A stretch of DNA of 7,784 bases, from assembly GCA_009778295.1 (NCBI GenBank), contig WRKB01000266.1:1-7784 (forward strand), read 5' to 3'. A program made the position numbers and the translations under genes. How positions within the stretch are numbered: the first letter of the stretch is position 1; every line of letters begins with the position of its first letter. Below the pieces are notes generated by a model that had not been told where the DNA came from, did not search any database, and saw nothing but the letters and a program-made list of their open reading frames with translations. Shown here in pieces: positions 1 to 5,920 of the stretch. The DNA comes from Betaproteobacteria bacterium. GTDB lineage: Bacteria > Desulfobacterota > Desulfovibrionia > Desulfovibrionales > Desulfovibrionaceae.

Positions 1-29
1 GCACGCCTGCCTTCCACATAGGCGATCAT
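1..29 (-). CDS. ruvA: Probable RuvA N-terminus (partial, runs off left edge)
   Basis: Only the first nine codons and part of a tenth are visible, reading MIAYVEGRR. RuvA proteins of Desulfovibrio-type bacteria commonly begin with this kind of MIAYVEGR strand, the first beta strand of the OB-fold domain that binds Holliday junctions with the RuvB helicase. A strong Shine-Dalgarno sequence (GGGGAGG on the minus strand, complement of 37-43) sits 7 bases before the ATG, so a real gene starts here. It begins 33 bases after the moaA stop on the same strand, so the two may be co-transcribed. The identity rests on very few residues and comes from recalled family resemblance; the presence of a gene start is much surer than its name. 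Confidence 0.55.
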
Positions 30-62
30 GCTCTGGCCTCCCCTTCGTTCAACGACGTGTTT

Positions 63-1130
63 TCAACCGCCTATGGCCACCATGGGCCTGGCCGCCACAG
101 CCGCCTCCCGCCGTTGCCGCAGAATGTCCGCGCCCAGCGGTTTCTTGCGGGTTGCCAGCTCTATCACTCTGGACAGGAAGCGCGCGTCCAGACGCGGATG
201 GCGCAAAATGCCCCGCAACCGGTATTCCTTGTCGGAAAAAAGGCAGGTCCGCAGCCGTCCGTCGGAGGTGATGCGCAGGCGGTTGCATGTGGCGCAGAAA
301 TGGTGCGACATCGGGGTGATGAACCCAAGGCGGCCCTGGCCGCCGACGATGGAAAACATGCGCGCCGGCCCTCTGTCCTGCGCGTCCGGGCGACAAGGTT
401 CAAGCTCCGCCCATTTGCGGGCTTCGGCGAGGATGTCGTCCGCAGGCCAGAACTGGTCTTGAAGCCATCCGGCTCCACTGCCCATGGGCATAAGTTCGAT
501 AAAACGCACGTCCACCGGATGGTCGCGGGCAAAATCCAAAAATGCCTTCATATCCTGCCGATTGATGCCGTTGAGCGCCACGGCGTTGATTTTTACCCGG
601 ATTCCCTCCGCCAGCAACGCGTCCAGATTACGGCGCACAACGGGGAAAAGATCCTGCCCGGTGGCGGCCAGAAAGCCTTCGGGCCGCAGGCTGTCCAACG
701 AGATGTTGATTGCCCCGATCTTCAGCTCCCGCAGGGTCTTGATATATTCCCCCAATAGGGTGCCGTTGCTAGTCACCCGCAAATCCATACCGGGGTGGCG
801 TTCGCGCAGCATGCGCAGAAAATCCACAAATCCTTTGCGTACAAAAGGTTCTCCTCCTGTCAGCCGGATTTTTTGAATACCCTCCTCCACCGCAATATCC
901 ACAAGGCGCATGCATTCCTCGTAGCGCAGCACTTTTTCGTGTGGAATGCAAGGCTGTTTGCTGGTGCTGCGGCAATACAGGCAACGCAGATTACAGCGAT
1001 CCGTCACGGAAAGACGCAAATACCGCACGACGCGGTCATGTTCATCCATCAGGCGCATGGAAGCGGGTATGACGGCGGATTTGTCAACAGGGGGGGCGGA
1101 CTGCATATTGTCTCCAGCGGGTATATTCAT
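63..1130 (-). CDS. moaA: GTP 3',8-cyclase MoaA (molybdenum cofactor biosynthesis)
   Basis: MoaA is a cytosolic radical-SAM enzyme that, with MoaC, converts GTP to cyclic pyranopterin monophosphate, the first step of molybdenum/tungsten cofactor synthesis. The 355-residue protein has the family layout. The radical-SAM motif is C46-x3-C50-x2-C53, the SAM-binding GGEP is at 92-95, and the second 4Fe-4S site is C279-x2-C282-x13-C296. R284 and R286 in NRLRIT match the GTP-contacting arginines of the family. The protein ends in the Gly-Gly tail needed for activity in characterised MoaA proteins. Two starts are plausible: the ATG at 1130, with an AAGG 5 bases upstream, or the ATG of Met9 at 1106, preceded by GGAG. 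A promoter candidate at 1146-1175 would give the first start an extremely short leader, which slightly favours Met9. The next gene on the strand is the probable ruvA; no other moa or moe genes are visible. Confidence 0.96.
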   Translation of the reverse strand: MNIPAGDNMQSAPPVDKSAVIPASMRLMDEHDRVVRYLRLSVTDRCNLRCLYCRSTSKQPCIPHEKVLRYEECMRLVDIAVEEGIQKIRLTGGEPFVRKGFVDFLRMLRERHPGMDLRVTSNGTLLGEYIKTLRELKIGAINISLDSLRPEGFLAATGQDLFPVVRRNLDALLAEGIRVKINAVALNGINRQDMKAFLDFARDHPVDVRFIELMPMGSGAGWLQDQFWPADDILAEARKWAELEPCRPDAQDRGPARMFSIVGGQGRLGFITPMSHHFCATCNRLRITSDGRLRTCLFSDKEYRLRGILRHPRLDARFLSRVIELATRKKPLGADILRQRREAAVAARPMVAIGG

Positions 1131-1145
1131 CTATGCCTTCCCGAG

Positions 1146-1175
1146 TATATATACCGGAAGCCATCCCATAATCAA
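1146..1175 (-). promoter_or_regulatory. Candidate moaA promoter
   Basis: On the minus strand TTGATT (complement of 1170-1175) is followed by TATATA after 16 bases (1148-1153) or 18 bases (1146-1151), a fair sigma-70-type pair. The -10 lies inside the 10-bp palindrome GTATATATAC (1145-1154), which is flanked by CCG and CGG. The -35 lies in the central part of the 34-bp inverted repeat at 1157-1190. A repressor bound to either palindrome would block the promoter. The fit is by eye and no start site is known. Confidence 0.4.
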
Positions 1176-1190
1176 CTTATGAGTGGCTTC
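1157..1190. repeat. 34-bp imperfect palindrome upstream of moaA (operator or attenuator)
   Basis: The perfect outer arms are GAAGCCA (1157-1163) and TGGCTTC (1184-1190). The inner arms CCCATAA (1165-1171) and TTATGAG (1177-1183) pair at six of seven positions around a 5-base centre, with one base bulged. The site lies 27 to 60 bases upstream of the ATG at 1130 and overlaps the candidate -35. Its arm at 1184-1188 can instead pair with AGCCA at 1198-1202, giving two mutually exclusive hairpins. DNA operator and RNA switch are both possible; the overlap with a promoter favours an operator. Confidence 0.55.
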
Positions 1191-1236
1191 TGACGTCAGC
1201 CAGGGCAGGATGGCGCGAGCTTGTCAGGCGCGCAGC

Positions 1237-1324
1237 GGCAATGCCGAAGATTGCCAGAAGGAGGAAAAACCAGTAAGGAAGCTGGAAAGGCGCGACTTGG
1301 GGAACCAGGCTGTCAGCACAGCCT
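1237..1324 (+). other. Hairpin-rich leader before the secreted-protein gene
   Basis: This gap holds successive inverted repeats: GGCAAT (1237-1242) with ATTGCC (1250-1255), CCAG (1270-1273) with CTGG (1282-1285), and AGGCTG (1307-1312) with CAGCCT (1319-1324). A further GCGCG/CGCGC pair lies just upstream (1213-1217 and 1229-1233). The run ends 22 bases before the ATG at 1347. It could be a structured 5' leader of this gene or, read the other way, sequence upstream of moaA. I could not match it to a riboswitch class I know, and short stems of this kind can arise by chance in GC-rich DNA. Confidence 0.3.
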
Positions 1325-1346
1325 GAGACGATCGGGAGGAAAGTCC

Positions 1347-1646
1347 ATGCTCCACGGACTGAGTATGATTCTGCCGTCTGGCTGCCTTGTTCTGCTTTTT
1401 GTTCTGCTGTCTGCGTCTTCCGCTCCGGCCTGGGACGGTTTTGATGCTGACACCGCAGCCTTGATAGAGGTAGAACCCGTGCGCGTGCCCTCCGCAGGCG
1501 ACACTGTCACCGTAAGCTACTATAAATCGGATCTCCGCCGGACCTGCCTGGTCGAGGAAGTGCGCCGCAATCTGCGCACCTTGGAACTGGTGGTCCGCTG
1601 TCCCGAACCGGACGGAATACGCACCTTTGTCATGGAGCGTATGTAA
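1347..1646 (+). CDS. Small secreted protein of unknown function
   Basis: I place the start at the ATG at 1347, not at an upstream start in the same frame, because GGGAGG (1334-1339) sits 7 bases before it and the protein then begins with a clean signal peptide. The 99 residues comprise a hydrophobic stretch at about 8-24, a cleavage-like SAPAW near 26-29, and a short mature domain rich in beta-type residues. The mature part starts WDGFDADTAALIEVE, loosely like the DUF5334 family, but I am not sure of that match. It has two cysteines (Cys67 and Cys88, predicted mature domain) that could form a disulfide in the periplasm. The gene converges with the lipoprotein gene at 1692, leaving a 45-base gap. 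Function unknown. Confidence 0.75.
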   Translation: MLHGLSMILPSGCLVLLFVLLSASSAPAWDGFDADTAALIEVEPVRVPSAGDTVTVSYYKSDLRRTCLVEEVRRNLRTLELVVRCPEPDGIRTFVMERM

Positions 1647-1656
1647 GCGCGGACAT

Positions 1657-1689
1657 GCGCCGCGAGGACGGAGATGACGGGAGCGGCGC
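1657..1689. terminator. Weak inverted repeat between convergent genes
   Basis: GCGCCGC (1657-1663) pairs with GCGGCGC (1683-1689) across a 19-base loop, just after the stop at 1646 and ending three bases before the lipoprotein stop at 1692. The position fits a shared transcription end, but there is no T-run on either side, so it is at best an untypical terminator. Confidence 0.25.
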
Positions 1690-1691
1690 GC

Positions 1692-2006
1692 TTATTGCCG
1701 GAAAAGGGAACCCGGCTCCCGCCCCAGTTTTTGGGCCGCTTTGTCAAGCTCCTTGGCTTCTGACAGGCGTTGGATGTAGCCCTGCTGTTGCTCATGGGCG
1801 ATTTCGCTGCGGCTGAACTGGTTGACGCGTTGAGCAACGCTGGTATCCAAAGAATCCGGCCGGTAAAGATTGTGCCCCGGCACCCTGCTCGGCGATTCTT
1901 CCTGATAGGCATACGAATGCAGTTCGCCGTCAGACAGCACGGTTCCACACCCTGCAAGGAACAAGGAGAAAAACAGGCCGGCAGAGACAAGAATATATCT
2001 GTCCAT
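1692..2006 (-). CDS. Small lipoprotein of unknown function
   Basis: The chosen start is the ATG at 2006, preceded by GGAG on the minus strand. The frame is open further upstream (for example an ATG at 2108), but only this start puts a signal sequence at the N-terminus. The 104-residue product has a hydrophobic stretch and the lipobox LAGC with the lipidated Cys20. Gly21 and Thr22 follow, with no Asp at +2, so outer-membrane sorting is likely. The mature part is short and polar, with a run of Gln and charged residues near 70-95 (SEIAHEQQQGYIQ, then SEAKELDKAAQKL) that looks helical. I do not recognise the family. It is divergent from the DUF1848 gene, with 121 bases between them, and convergent with the small secreted-protein gene. 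Confidence 0.75.
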   Translation of the reverse strand: MDRYILVSAGLFFSLFLAGCGTVLSDGELHSYAYQEESPSRVPGHNLYRPDSLDTSVAQRVNQFSRSEIAHEQQQGYIQRLSEAKELDKAAQKLGREPGSLFRQ

Positions 2007-2012
2007 AGCTCC

Positions 2013-2042
2013 AGTATACGTGATAGGATACCCTTTTGACAA
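2013..2042 (-). promoter_or_regulatory. Candidate promoter for the lipoprotein gene
   Basis: On the minus strand TTGTCA (complement of 2037-2042) and TATACT (complement of 2013-2018) are each five of six matches to sigma-70 boxes, spaced 18 bases. The expected start of transcription would fall at or next to the ATG at 2006, so the mRNA would be nearly leaderless although a GGAG is present in the DNA. A promoter further upstream is an equal possibility. Confidence 0.35.
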
Positions 2043-2127
2043 GCCGGGTAGTGCCTGAATTTGCCGCGCCACTTCGTCGGCGCTGCTATCTTTGCTGTCC
2101 TCATCCATATTTTTTCGGAAGATGTGA

Positions 2128-3066
2128 ATGAACTGGCCGAAAACGTTCTTGATGACCCCCCAGGGCGAATGCCAGGCCGTAGCCCCCCTGATTATCTCGG
2201 CCAGCCGGGCCACGGACATTCCGGCTTTTTACATGGCGTGGCTTATGCGCCGCCTGCGTGAAGGCCATTGCGTCTGGGTGAATCCCTTTAACCGTGCCCG
2301 GCAATACGTCAGCTTCTGCCATTGTAAATGGATCGTTTTTTGGAGTAAAAATCCCGCTCCGCTTATTCCTCATCTGGAGGAACTGCGCGACAGGGGGCTT
2401 GATGTCTCTGTGCAGTTCACCCTGAACGATTACGAGGCCGAGGGACTCGAACCGGGGCTGCCGCTGCTGCGGCGGCGCGTGGAAACCTTCGTCCGCCTTT
2501 CGGAATTGCTGGGACGGGAGCGGGTGCTGTGGCGTTTTGATCCGTTGCTGCTCGGAGCGGATTTGCCGGTTGACGAGTTGCTTGAGCGTATCACCCGGCT
2601 TGCCGGGGGATTGCAGTATTTTACTGACACCCTGACCTTCAGTTTTGTCGATATCGCGCCCTATGCCAGGGTGCGTGCGCGCATGCGCAAGCGTTTCCCG
2701 GCCATCCGTGAACCCGGTCGTGAGGAAGTCCTGCGCCTTGCCGAAGGGATCGCGCAAGGCAACTCCGCATTGCGAATGCCTCTGGCTCTGGCAGCTTGCG
2801 CGGAGAACGCGGACCTTTCCGCCAGCGGCATCCGGGCCGCTTCGTGCGTGGACGCAGCGCGTATCGGGCGCCTGTGTCCCGAAGCCGTGAGTCTGCCGCC
2901 GGTCAGGGATGCGGGGCAGCGTGCCGCGTGCAGATGTGCTCCCAGCAAGGATATCGGCGCATATGGAACATGTATGTACAACTGTGCGTACTGCTACGCG
3001 CAGTCTTCAAAAAACGCTTCGCATGCCCGCTTGCCTTTCTGCGCCGATACGTCCGAATCGTTATAG
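2128..3066 (+). CDS. DUF1848 protein with C-terminal Cys-rich (radical-SAM-like) motif
   Basis: The 312-residue protein matches the DUF1848 family from end to end. The N-terminal ISASRATDIPAFY (23-35), VNPFN (51-55) and VFWSKNP (70-76) are family hallmarks. The C-terminus has the conserved DAGQR and CRC (268-270), then DIGAYGTC and the cluster-type motif C282-x3-C286-x2-C289 followed by YA. That spacing is the one used by radical-SAM enzymes to bind 4Fe-4S, but here it lies at the far C-terminus instead of the N-terminus. The activity of the family is unknown to me; iron-sulfur binding is an inference from the motif. The start at 2128 has GGAAG about 8 bases upstream. A gap of 186 bases separates it from the next gene, so it is probably transcribed alone. 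Its nearness to moaA (about 1 kb) is not evidence of a shared pathway. Confidence 0.93.
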   Translation: MNWPKTFLMTPQGECQAVAPLIISASRATDIPAFYMAWLMRRLREGHCVWVNPFNRARQYVSFCHCKWIVFWSKNPAPLIPHLEELRDRGLDVSVQFTLNDYEAEGLEPGLPLLRRRVETFVRLSELLGRERVLWRFDPLLLGADLPVDELLERITRLAGGLQYFTDTLTFSFVDIAPYARVRARMRKRFPAIREPGREEVLRLAEGIAQGNSALRMPLALAACAENADLSASGIRAASCVDAARIGRLCPEAVSLPPVRDAGQRAACRCAPSKDIGAYGTCMYNCAYCYAQSSKNASHARLPFCADTSESL

Positions 3067-3252
3067 CGCGGCATGCGTGGCAACGGCAGCAAGGGCGCAC
3101 GACAGTTTTTCGGTTGGAATTGACAGGTATTATACCATAACTACAAGAAAAATTAAGTTGATAAAGGAGCTTTTGTCCGGGGAATAAATGTGCTAAGGAA
3201 GTACCAAGTACTGTAATCATAAAAATATTGTGGAATATCTTCTCCTCTGCCT

Positions 3253-4464
3253 GTGAGACAATCTATGACACATCCATCTGATACGAATACTAATTGCGGG
3301 GAGGCCCAGGCCGCGAACCAGCGAGAGGACGACTTCCTGGCGATGTTGAGCCACGAAATGCGCACGCCCCTCAATGGCATTATGGGCATGTTGCAACTGG
3401 CCCTGCATTCCCGCAACAGGGATAGCATTCAGGAATATCTGGCCGTGGCGCTGGAATCGAGCAAGCAGTTGCTTCTTCTGCTGGGCGGTATCAGCGAAAT
3501 CGTCGGCGGCGGTACGGACTCCCCTCCGGCAAAATTGGAATCCTTCGATCTGGCGGGCACCATTTCCCCGATAGTAGTCTCCTTCACTGCCCGTGCGAGA
3601 AGCAGGGGGCTTGAAGTGTTCTGGCGGACAGACCACAGGCTTCCCGAGCGCCTTTGGGGAGATGCCGGGCGCATCCGCCAGATCGTGTCCAATCTTTTGG
3701 CAACCGCCATGAAACAGGCGCGGGGGGGAAAAATCGATATGCTCGTGAGCCGTCTGGCCGAGCATGATCCCCTGAAACGTCACGGGTTGTATATTCTCAC
3801 CAAAGCCAGCGATGCCGAAAGAGCGGACGAGTCTTCCGGGCTTTCCGGGAACTCGGGTTCCGGCGCAAGGCAGGGTGCTGCCAGCATGGGTCTGGAGTTT
3901 GCCATCGTCGAACGTCTGGTAAAGATTATGGGCGGTGAGGTGGAGTATTCCTTCTCGCAGGACAGATCCCATGAGGTTCGGGTGCGGCTGCCCCTGCAAA
4001 CCGGACAGGAACCGGAGCAGGAGGCTCCGGCCGGGGAACTCCGGGAAGAAGCCGTCCCGCAGTCCGGCATCGCCAAGGTTCTCGTCGTGGAAGACGAACC
4101 CATCAACTTGAAAACCATGCTTCTTTCGCTTCAGCTTCTCGACTGCAAGGCCATCGGGGCGGACAGCGCCTACAAGGGTCTGGCTCTTCTCAGAAAGGAA
4201 AAATTCGATGTTGTGCTTATGGATATCCAGATGCCCGGTCTGGATGGTCTTGAAGCCACGCGCTTAATACGCAGCGACACCTCAGGCGCCGTGGACGCCA
4301 ATATTCCTATCGTGGCCATCACCGCCCATGCCCTGCAGGGCGACAGGGAACGCATCCTGAAAGCCGGCGTGGATGAATACCTTGCCAAACCTGTCTATCT
4401 GGAGCAGTTGCGGAGCGTGCTCACCAAAGTGCTCAAGCGTCCCATGGAACTGAAAAGCAAATAG
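3253..4464 (+). CDS. Soluble hybrid histidine kinase/response regulator with degraded ATPase domain
   Basis: The 403-residue protein has no signal peptide, membrane segment or sensory domain. It opens almost directly with a HisKA dimerisation domain carrying an intact H-box (LSHEMRTPLNG, His34). A HATPase_c-like domain (about 95-250) retains the overall pattern but has lost key residues. The N-box reads NLLATAMK, with Thr151 where the second Asn is expected. The DxGxG (G1) motif is replaced by KASDAE near 184-189, and GTGLGL (G2) has become SMGLEF (211-216) after a Gly/Ser-rich lid. A linker leads to a complete receiver domain (275-395): acidic Glu280 and Asp281, phospho-acceptor Asp324 in LMDIQMPG, Thr357 and Lys379. 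So phosphotransfer looks possible but self-phosphorylation doubtful. The start is uncertain: the GTG at 3253 or the ATG at 3265, neither with a good ribosome-binding site; a stop at 3220-3222 closes the frame upstream. Confidence 0.93.
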   Translation: MRQSMTHPSDTNTNCGEAQAANQREDDFLAMLSHEMRTPLNGIMGMLQLALHSRNRDSIQEYLAVALESSKQLLLLLGGISEIVGGGTDSPPAKLESFDLAGTISPIVVSFTARARSRGLEVFWRTDHRLPERLWGDAGRIRQIVSNLLATAMKQARGGKIDMLVSRLAEHDPLKRHGLYILTKASDAERADESSGLSGNSGSGARQGAASMGLEFAIVERLVKIMGGEVEYSFSQDRSHEVRVRLPLQTGQEPEQEAPAGELREEAVPQSGIAKVLVVEDEPINLKTMLLSLQLLDCKAIGADSAYKGLALLRKEKFDVVLMDIQMPGLDGLEATRLIRSDTSGAVDANIPIVAITAHALQGDRERILKAGVDEYLAKPVYLEQLRSVLTKVLKRPMELKSK

Positions 4465-4480
4465 CCTCGGCTGGGCGCTC

Positions 4481-4512
4481 GCCGTTTTCAGTTCCTATTT
4501 TTTTGGAACGGC
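4481..4512. terminator. Inverted repeat with T-run between convergent genes (possible terminator)
   Basis: GCCGTT (4481-4486) pairs with AACGGC (4507-4512), and nested inside GTTCC (4491-4495) pairs with GGAAC (4505-4509) around a loop containing seven T's (4498-4504). It lies between the kinase stop at 4464 and the nikR stop at 4514, where a shared terminator is expected. The T-run is in the loop, not after the stem, so it is not a textbook intrinsic terminator. Confidence 0.3.
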
Positions 4513-4513
4513 T

Positions 4514-4933
4514 TCACGCCAGCCCTTTCCCGGTACTGGTAATGGAAAAGGCCCCGTGCTTCACGCCGCGCGTGGCGCAGAGCCTGTCTGCCAGAGCATG
4601 CACGCGTGGCGGCGCTCCTTTGAGAATCAACACTTCCAGGCAATTGGCGTGATCCAGATGCACATGCAGGGTAGCCACGATAATATCATGGTCATTATGC
4701 TGCAACGCTGTCAATTTACGGGCTAAGTCATTGCGATGATGGTCATAGACCAGCGAAAGTGTGCCCGCGCACTCTTCCCCGTCCCGTTCCCAGCTTTCTT
4801 CCACAAGCGCCTTGCGGATAAGATCCCGGATGGCCTCCGAACGGTTGCCGTATCCGCGCCGGGCACATGATGCGTCAAAAGGAGCAAGCAGCTCCTCATC
4901 CAGCGAAACGCCAAATCTTACTATGTGCCCCAT
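4514..4933 (-). CDS. nikR: Nickel-responsive transcriptional regulator NikR
   Basis: NikR is a tetrameric ribbon-helix-helix repressor that binds Ni(II) and then DNA, usually limiting nickel uptake. The protein is 139 residues from the ATG at 4933, chosen because GGAGGAAGG precedes it; a start 14 codons upstream lacks this. The N-terminal ribbon-helix-helix part includes [12 protein letters not shown] and the very conserved [19 protein letters not shown] (25-43). The C-terminal ACT-like metal domain keeps all four high-affinity nickel ligands: His79, His90, His92 and Cys98, in QHNDHD and [13 protein letters not shown]. It should therefore be functional. No nickel transporter or hydrogenase gene is in the window, so its targets lie elsewhere. 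The DNA just upstream is a 52-bp imperfect palindrome, part of a repeat element, which may carry its promoter. Confidence 0.96.
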   Translation of the reverse strand: MGHIVRFGVSLDEELLAPFDASCARRGYGNRSEAIRDLIRKALVEESWERDGEECAGTLSLVYDHHRNDLARKLTALQHNDHDIIVATLHVHLDHANCLEVLILKGAPPRVHALADRLCATRGVKHGAFSITSTGKGLA

Positions 4934-4950
4934 TTTCACACCTTCCTCCG

Positions 4951-5106
4951 GAGCGTTTTCAAAGTAACATTGCATCTAGAGCAGATTAACTTTAAGACGC
5001 TCGCTCCGGCGTTGCCGGCGCAAGTAAATTGCGCCTACGCCTGCGCGGCGGCGAGCCATGCCGAGGCATGGCTCATATAGAGCATTTCAAAGTTACAATG
5101 CTCTAT
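4951..5106. repeat. Nested inverted-repeat element between nikR and methyltransferase genes
   Basis: A unit of the form TAGAGCA-N4-AACTTT-N5-GCTC occurs three times: at 4977-5002 (plus), 5080-5105 (minus) and, less exactly, 4951-4978 (minus). The first two are the ends of a 129-bp element; they agree at about 20 of 26 positions as inverted repeats. Inside are further palindromes: CCGGC/GCCGG (5006-5018), GGCGCAA/TTGCGCC (5017-5035), GCTCGC/GCGAGC (4999-5004 and 5051-5056) and GAGCCATGCC/GGCATGGCTC (5053-5074). The right unit is itself a hairpin with 10-bp arms (5077-5086 and 5097-5106). Such architecture is typical of REP- or MITE-like intergenic repeats. No transposase is present. Confidence 0.6.
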
Positions 5107-5801
5107 CGTGTTACTTCCCAGACCCGCACCGTCACGGGAGCCGGCCAGACGTGGAGCGCGTCCACGGATTGTTCATATACGCAACGCCCTGTCCATTCCC
5201 TGGCGTCTAAAGCGCTGCGGAAGGCATCATACACGCTTCGGCAGGGTTCCGCCATCCAGGCGCGGCCGCCCGGCGCAAGGGCGTACTCCATAACATCGAG
5301 AAGGGGAGAGGCAAAACGTGCTTCATACATGATGTCCCCTCCCCACAGGTATTGGACGCTCTGAGGGGCGAAGGCGGGTCTGCGCCAGTCCATGACCGTC
5401 CAAAGCGGCGAATCGACGGCATTATGCGCGGCGTTTTCGCGCGCGTAGAGCAGGGCTTCCGGTTCGTAATCCATGGCCAGCACGCGCGCCCCCAGCCATT
5501 GGGCGAGCAGCGCCGTCAAGCCCAGGCCGCAGCCCATATCGACGCAAATGCGGCCGTGTATGGCCTCTCGCATCCGGAAGAGCCAGGAGCACAGGGCAAT
5601 GCTGGCGGGCCAGAGTTCCGCCCAGTAGGGAAGTCGTTCGTCTTCGTCCCAGGCGTTTTCGCCCATCTGCGCCCAGAGGGTTTCGAGATCTGCGGGACGC
5701 GCCAGCTTCCAGGCGCGTCCGCATACTTCGAGTTCGATGCTTGGCGTGGAAAAGCATTGTGTTGTTCTCAGATGCGGCAACGTGTCCTGATCCTTTGTCA
5801 T
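5103..5801 (-). CDS. Class I SAM-dependent methyltransferase, METTL21/lysine-methyltransferase-like
   Basis: The 232-residue protein has a Rossmann-type methyltransferase fold. PYWAELWPASIALCSWL (58-74) is the lead-in helix characteristic of the Methyltransf_16 (METTL21/Nnt1-like) group. Motif I, VDMGCGLG (87-94), and the acidic Asp111 at the end of strand 2 bind SAM, and WGGDIMYE (153-160) occupies the motif IV position. Related proteins methylate lysines on other proteins, so a protein substrate is likely but not shown. The start is uncertain: the ATG at 5801 has no ribosome-binding site, whereas a TTG seven codons in is preceded by GGATCAGGA. The stop codon lies inside the right end of the repeat element at 4951-5106, so the last residues and the transcript end derive from the repeat. 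A 26-bp palindrome lies just upstream. Confidence 0.88.
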   Translation of the reverse strand: MTKDQDTLPHLRTTQCFSTPSIELEVCGRAWKLARPADLETLWAQMGENAWDEDERLPYWAELWPASIALCSWLFRMREAIHGRICVDMGCGLGLTALLAQWLGARVLAMDYEPEALLYARENAAHNAVDSPLWTVMDWRRPAFAPQSVQYLWGGDIMYEARFASPLLDVMEYALAPGGRAWMAEPCRSVYDAFRSALDAREWTGRCVYEQSVDALHVWPAPVTVRVWEVTR

Positions 5802-5823
5802 GGCGGGCTGACATGCTATTGCG

Positions 5824-5849
5824 CTAGGCTATGCTAACAAATAGCCTAG
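5824..5849. promoter_or_regulatory. Perfect 9-bp-arm palindrome upstream of the methyltransferase gene
   Basis: CTAGGCTAT (5824-5832) and ATAGCCTAG (5841-5849) form a perfect inverted repeat with an 8-base centre. It ends 23 bases from the ATG at 5801. Upstream on the minus strand a TTGAAA with TATGCA after 17 bases could be a weak promoter, placing the palindrome around the start of transcription where a repressor would act. A hairpin in the 5' leader is the alternative. No T-run follows it on either strand, so a terminator is unlikely. Confidence 0.4.
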
Positions 5850-5873
5850 ATGCATATACCGAAACTCACGCAC

Positions 5874-5920
5874 TTTCAATTTGAGGTAGTGCCGCAATGT
5901 GCCGTGATACCTCGTTGAAA
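5874..5920. repeat. 47-bp interrupted inverted repeat
   Basis: The left arm is TTTCAA (5874-5879) plus GAGGTA (5883-5888); the right arm is TACCTC (5908-5913) plus TTGAAA (5915-5920), with a three-base versus one-base bulge between the two blocks. The centre contains GTGCCG twice (5889-5894 and 5899-5904). Role unknown; it may be a remnant of a repeat or a small structured RNA. Confidence 0.45.

Noticed and set aside
1334..1345. GGGAGGAAAGTC resembles the conserved start of bacterial RNase P RNA.
   Set aside because: No other conserved RNase P segment follows, the expected 300-400 nt structure is absent, and the site serves as the ribosome-binding site of a signal-peptide protein.
2036..2064. 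TTGACA on the plus strand as a promoter for the DUF1848 gene.
   Set aside because: The expected -10 position reads ATTTGC, which is not a credible box.
3120..3148. Perfect TTGACA (3120-3125) upstream of the hybrid kinase, next to the palindrome GGTAT-T-ATACC (3126-3136).
   Set aside because: No acceptable -10 box at 16-18 bases on the plus strand, so I do not call a promoter; the palindrome alone is too short to call an operator.
5108..5114. GTGTTAC, like a half-site of the NikR motif I recall for Desulfovibrio-type bacteria (GTGTTAC, 13-14 bases, GTAACAC).
   Set aside because: No matching second half at that spacing, and it lies within the methyltransferase coding sequence.
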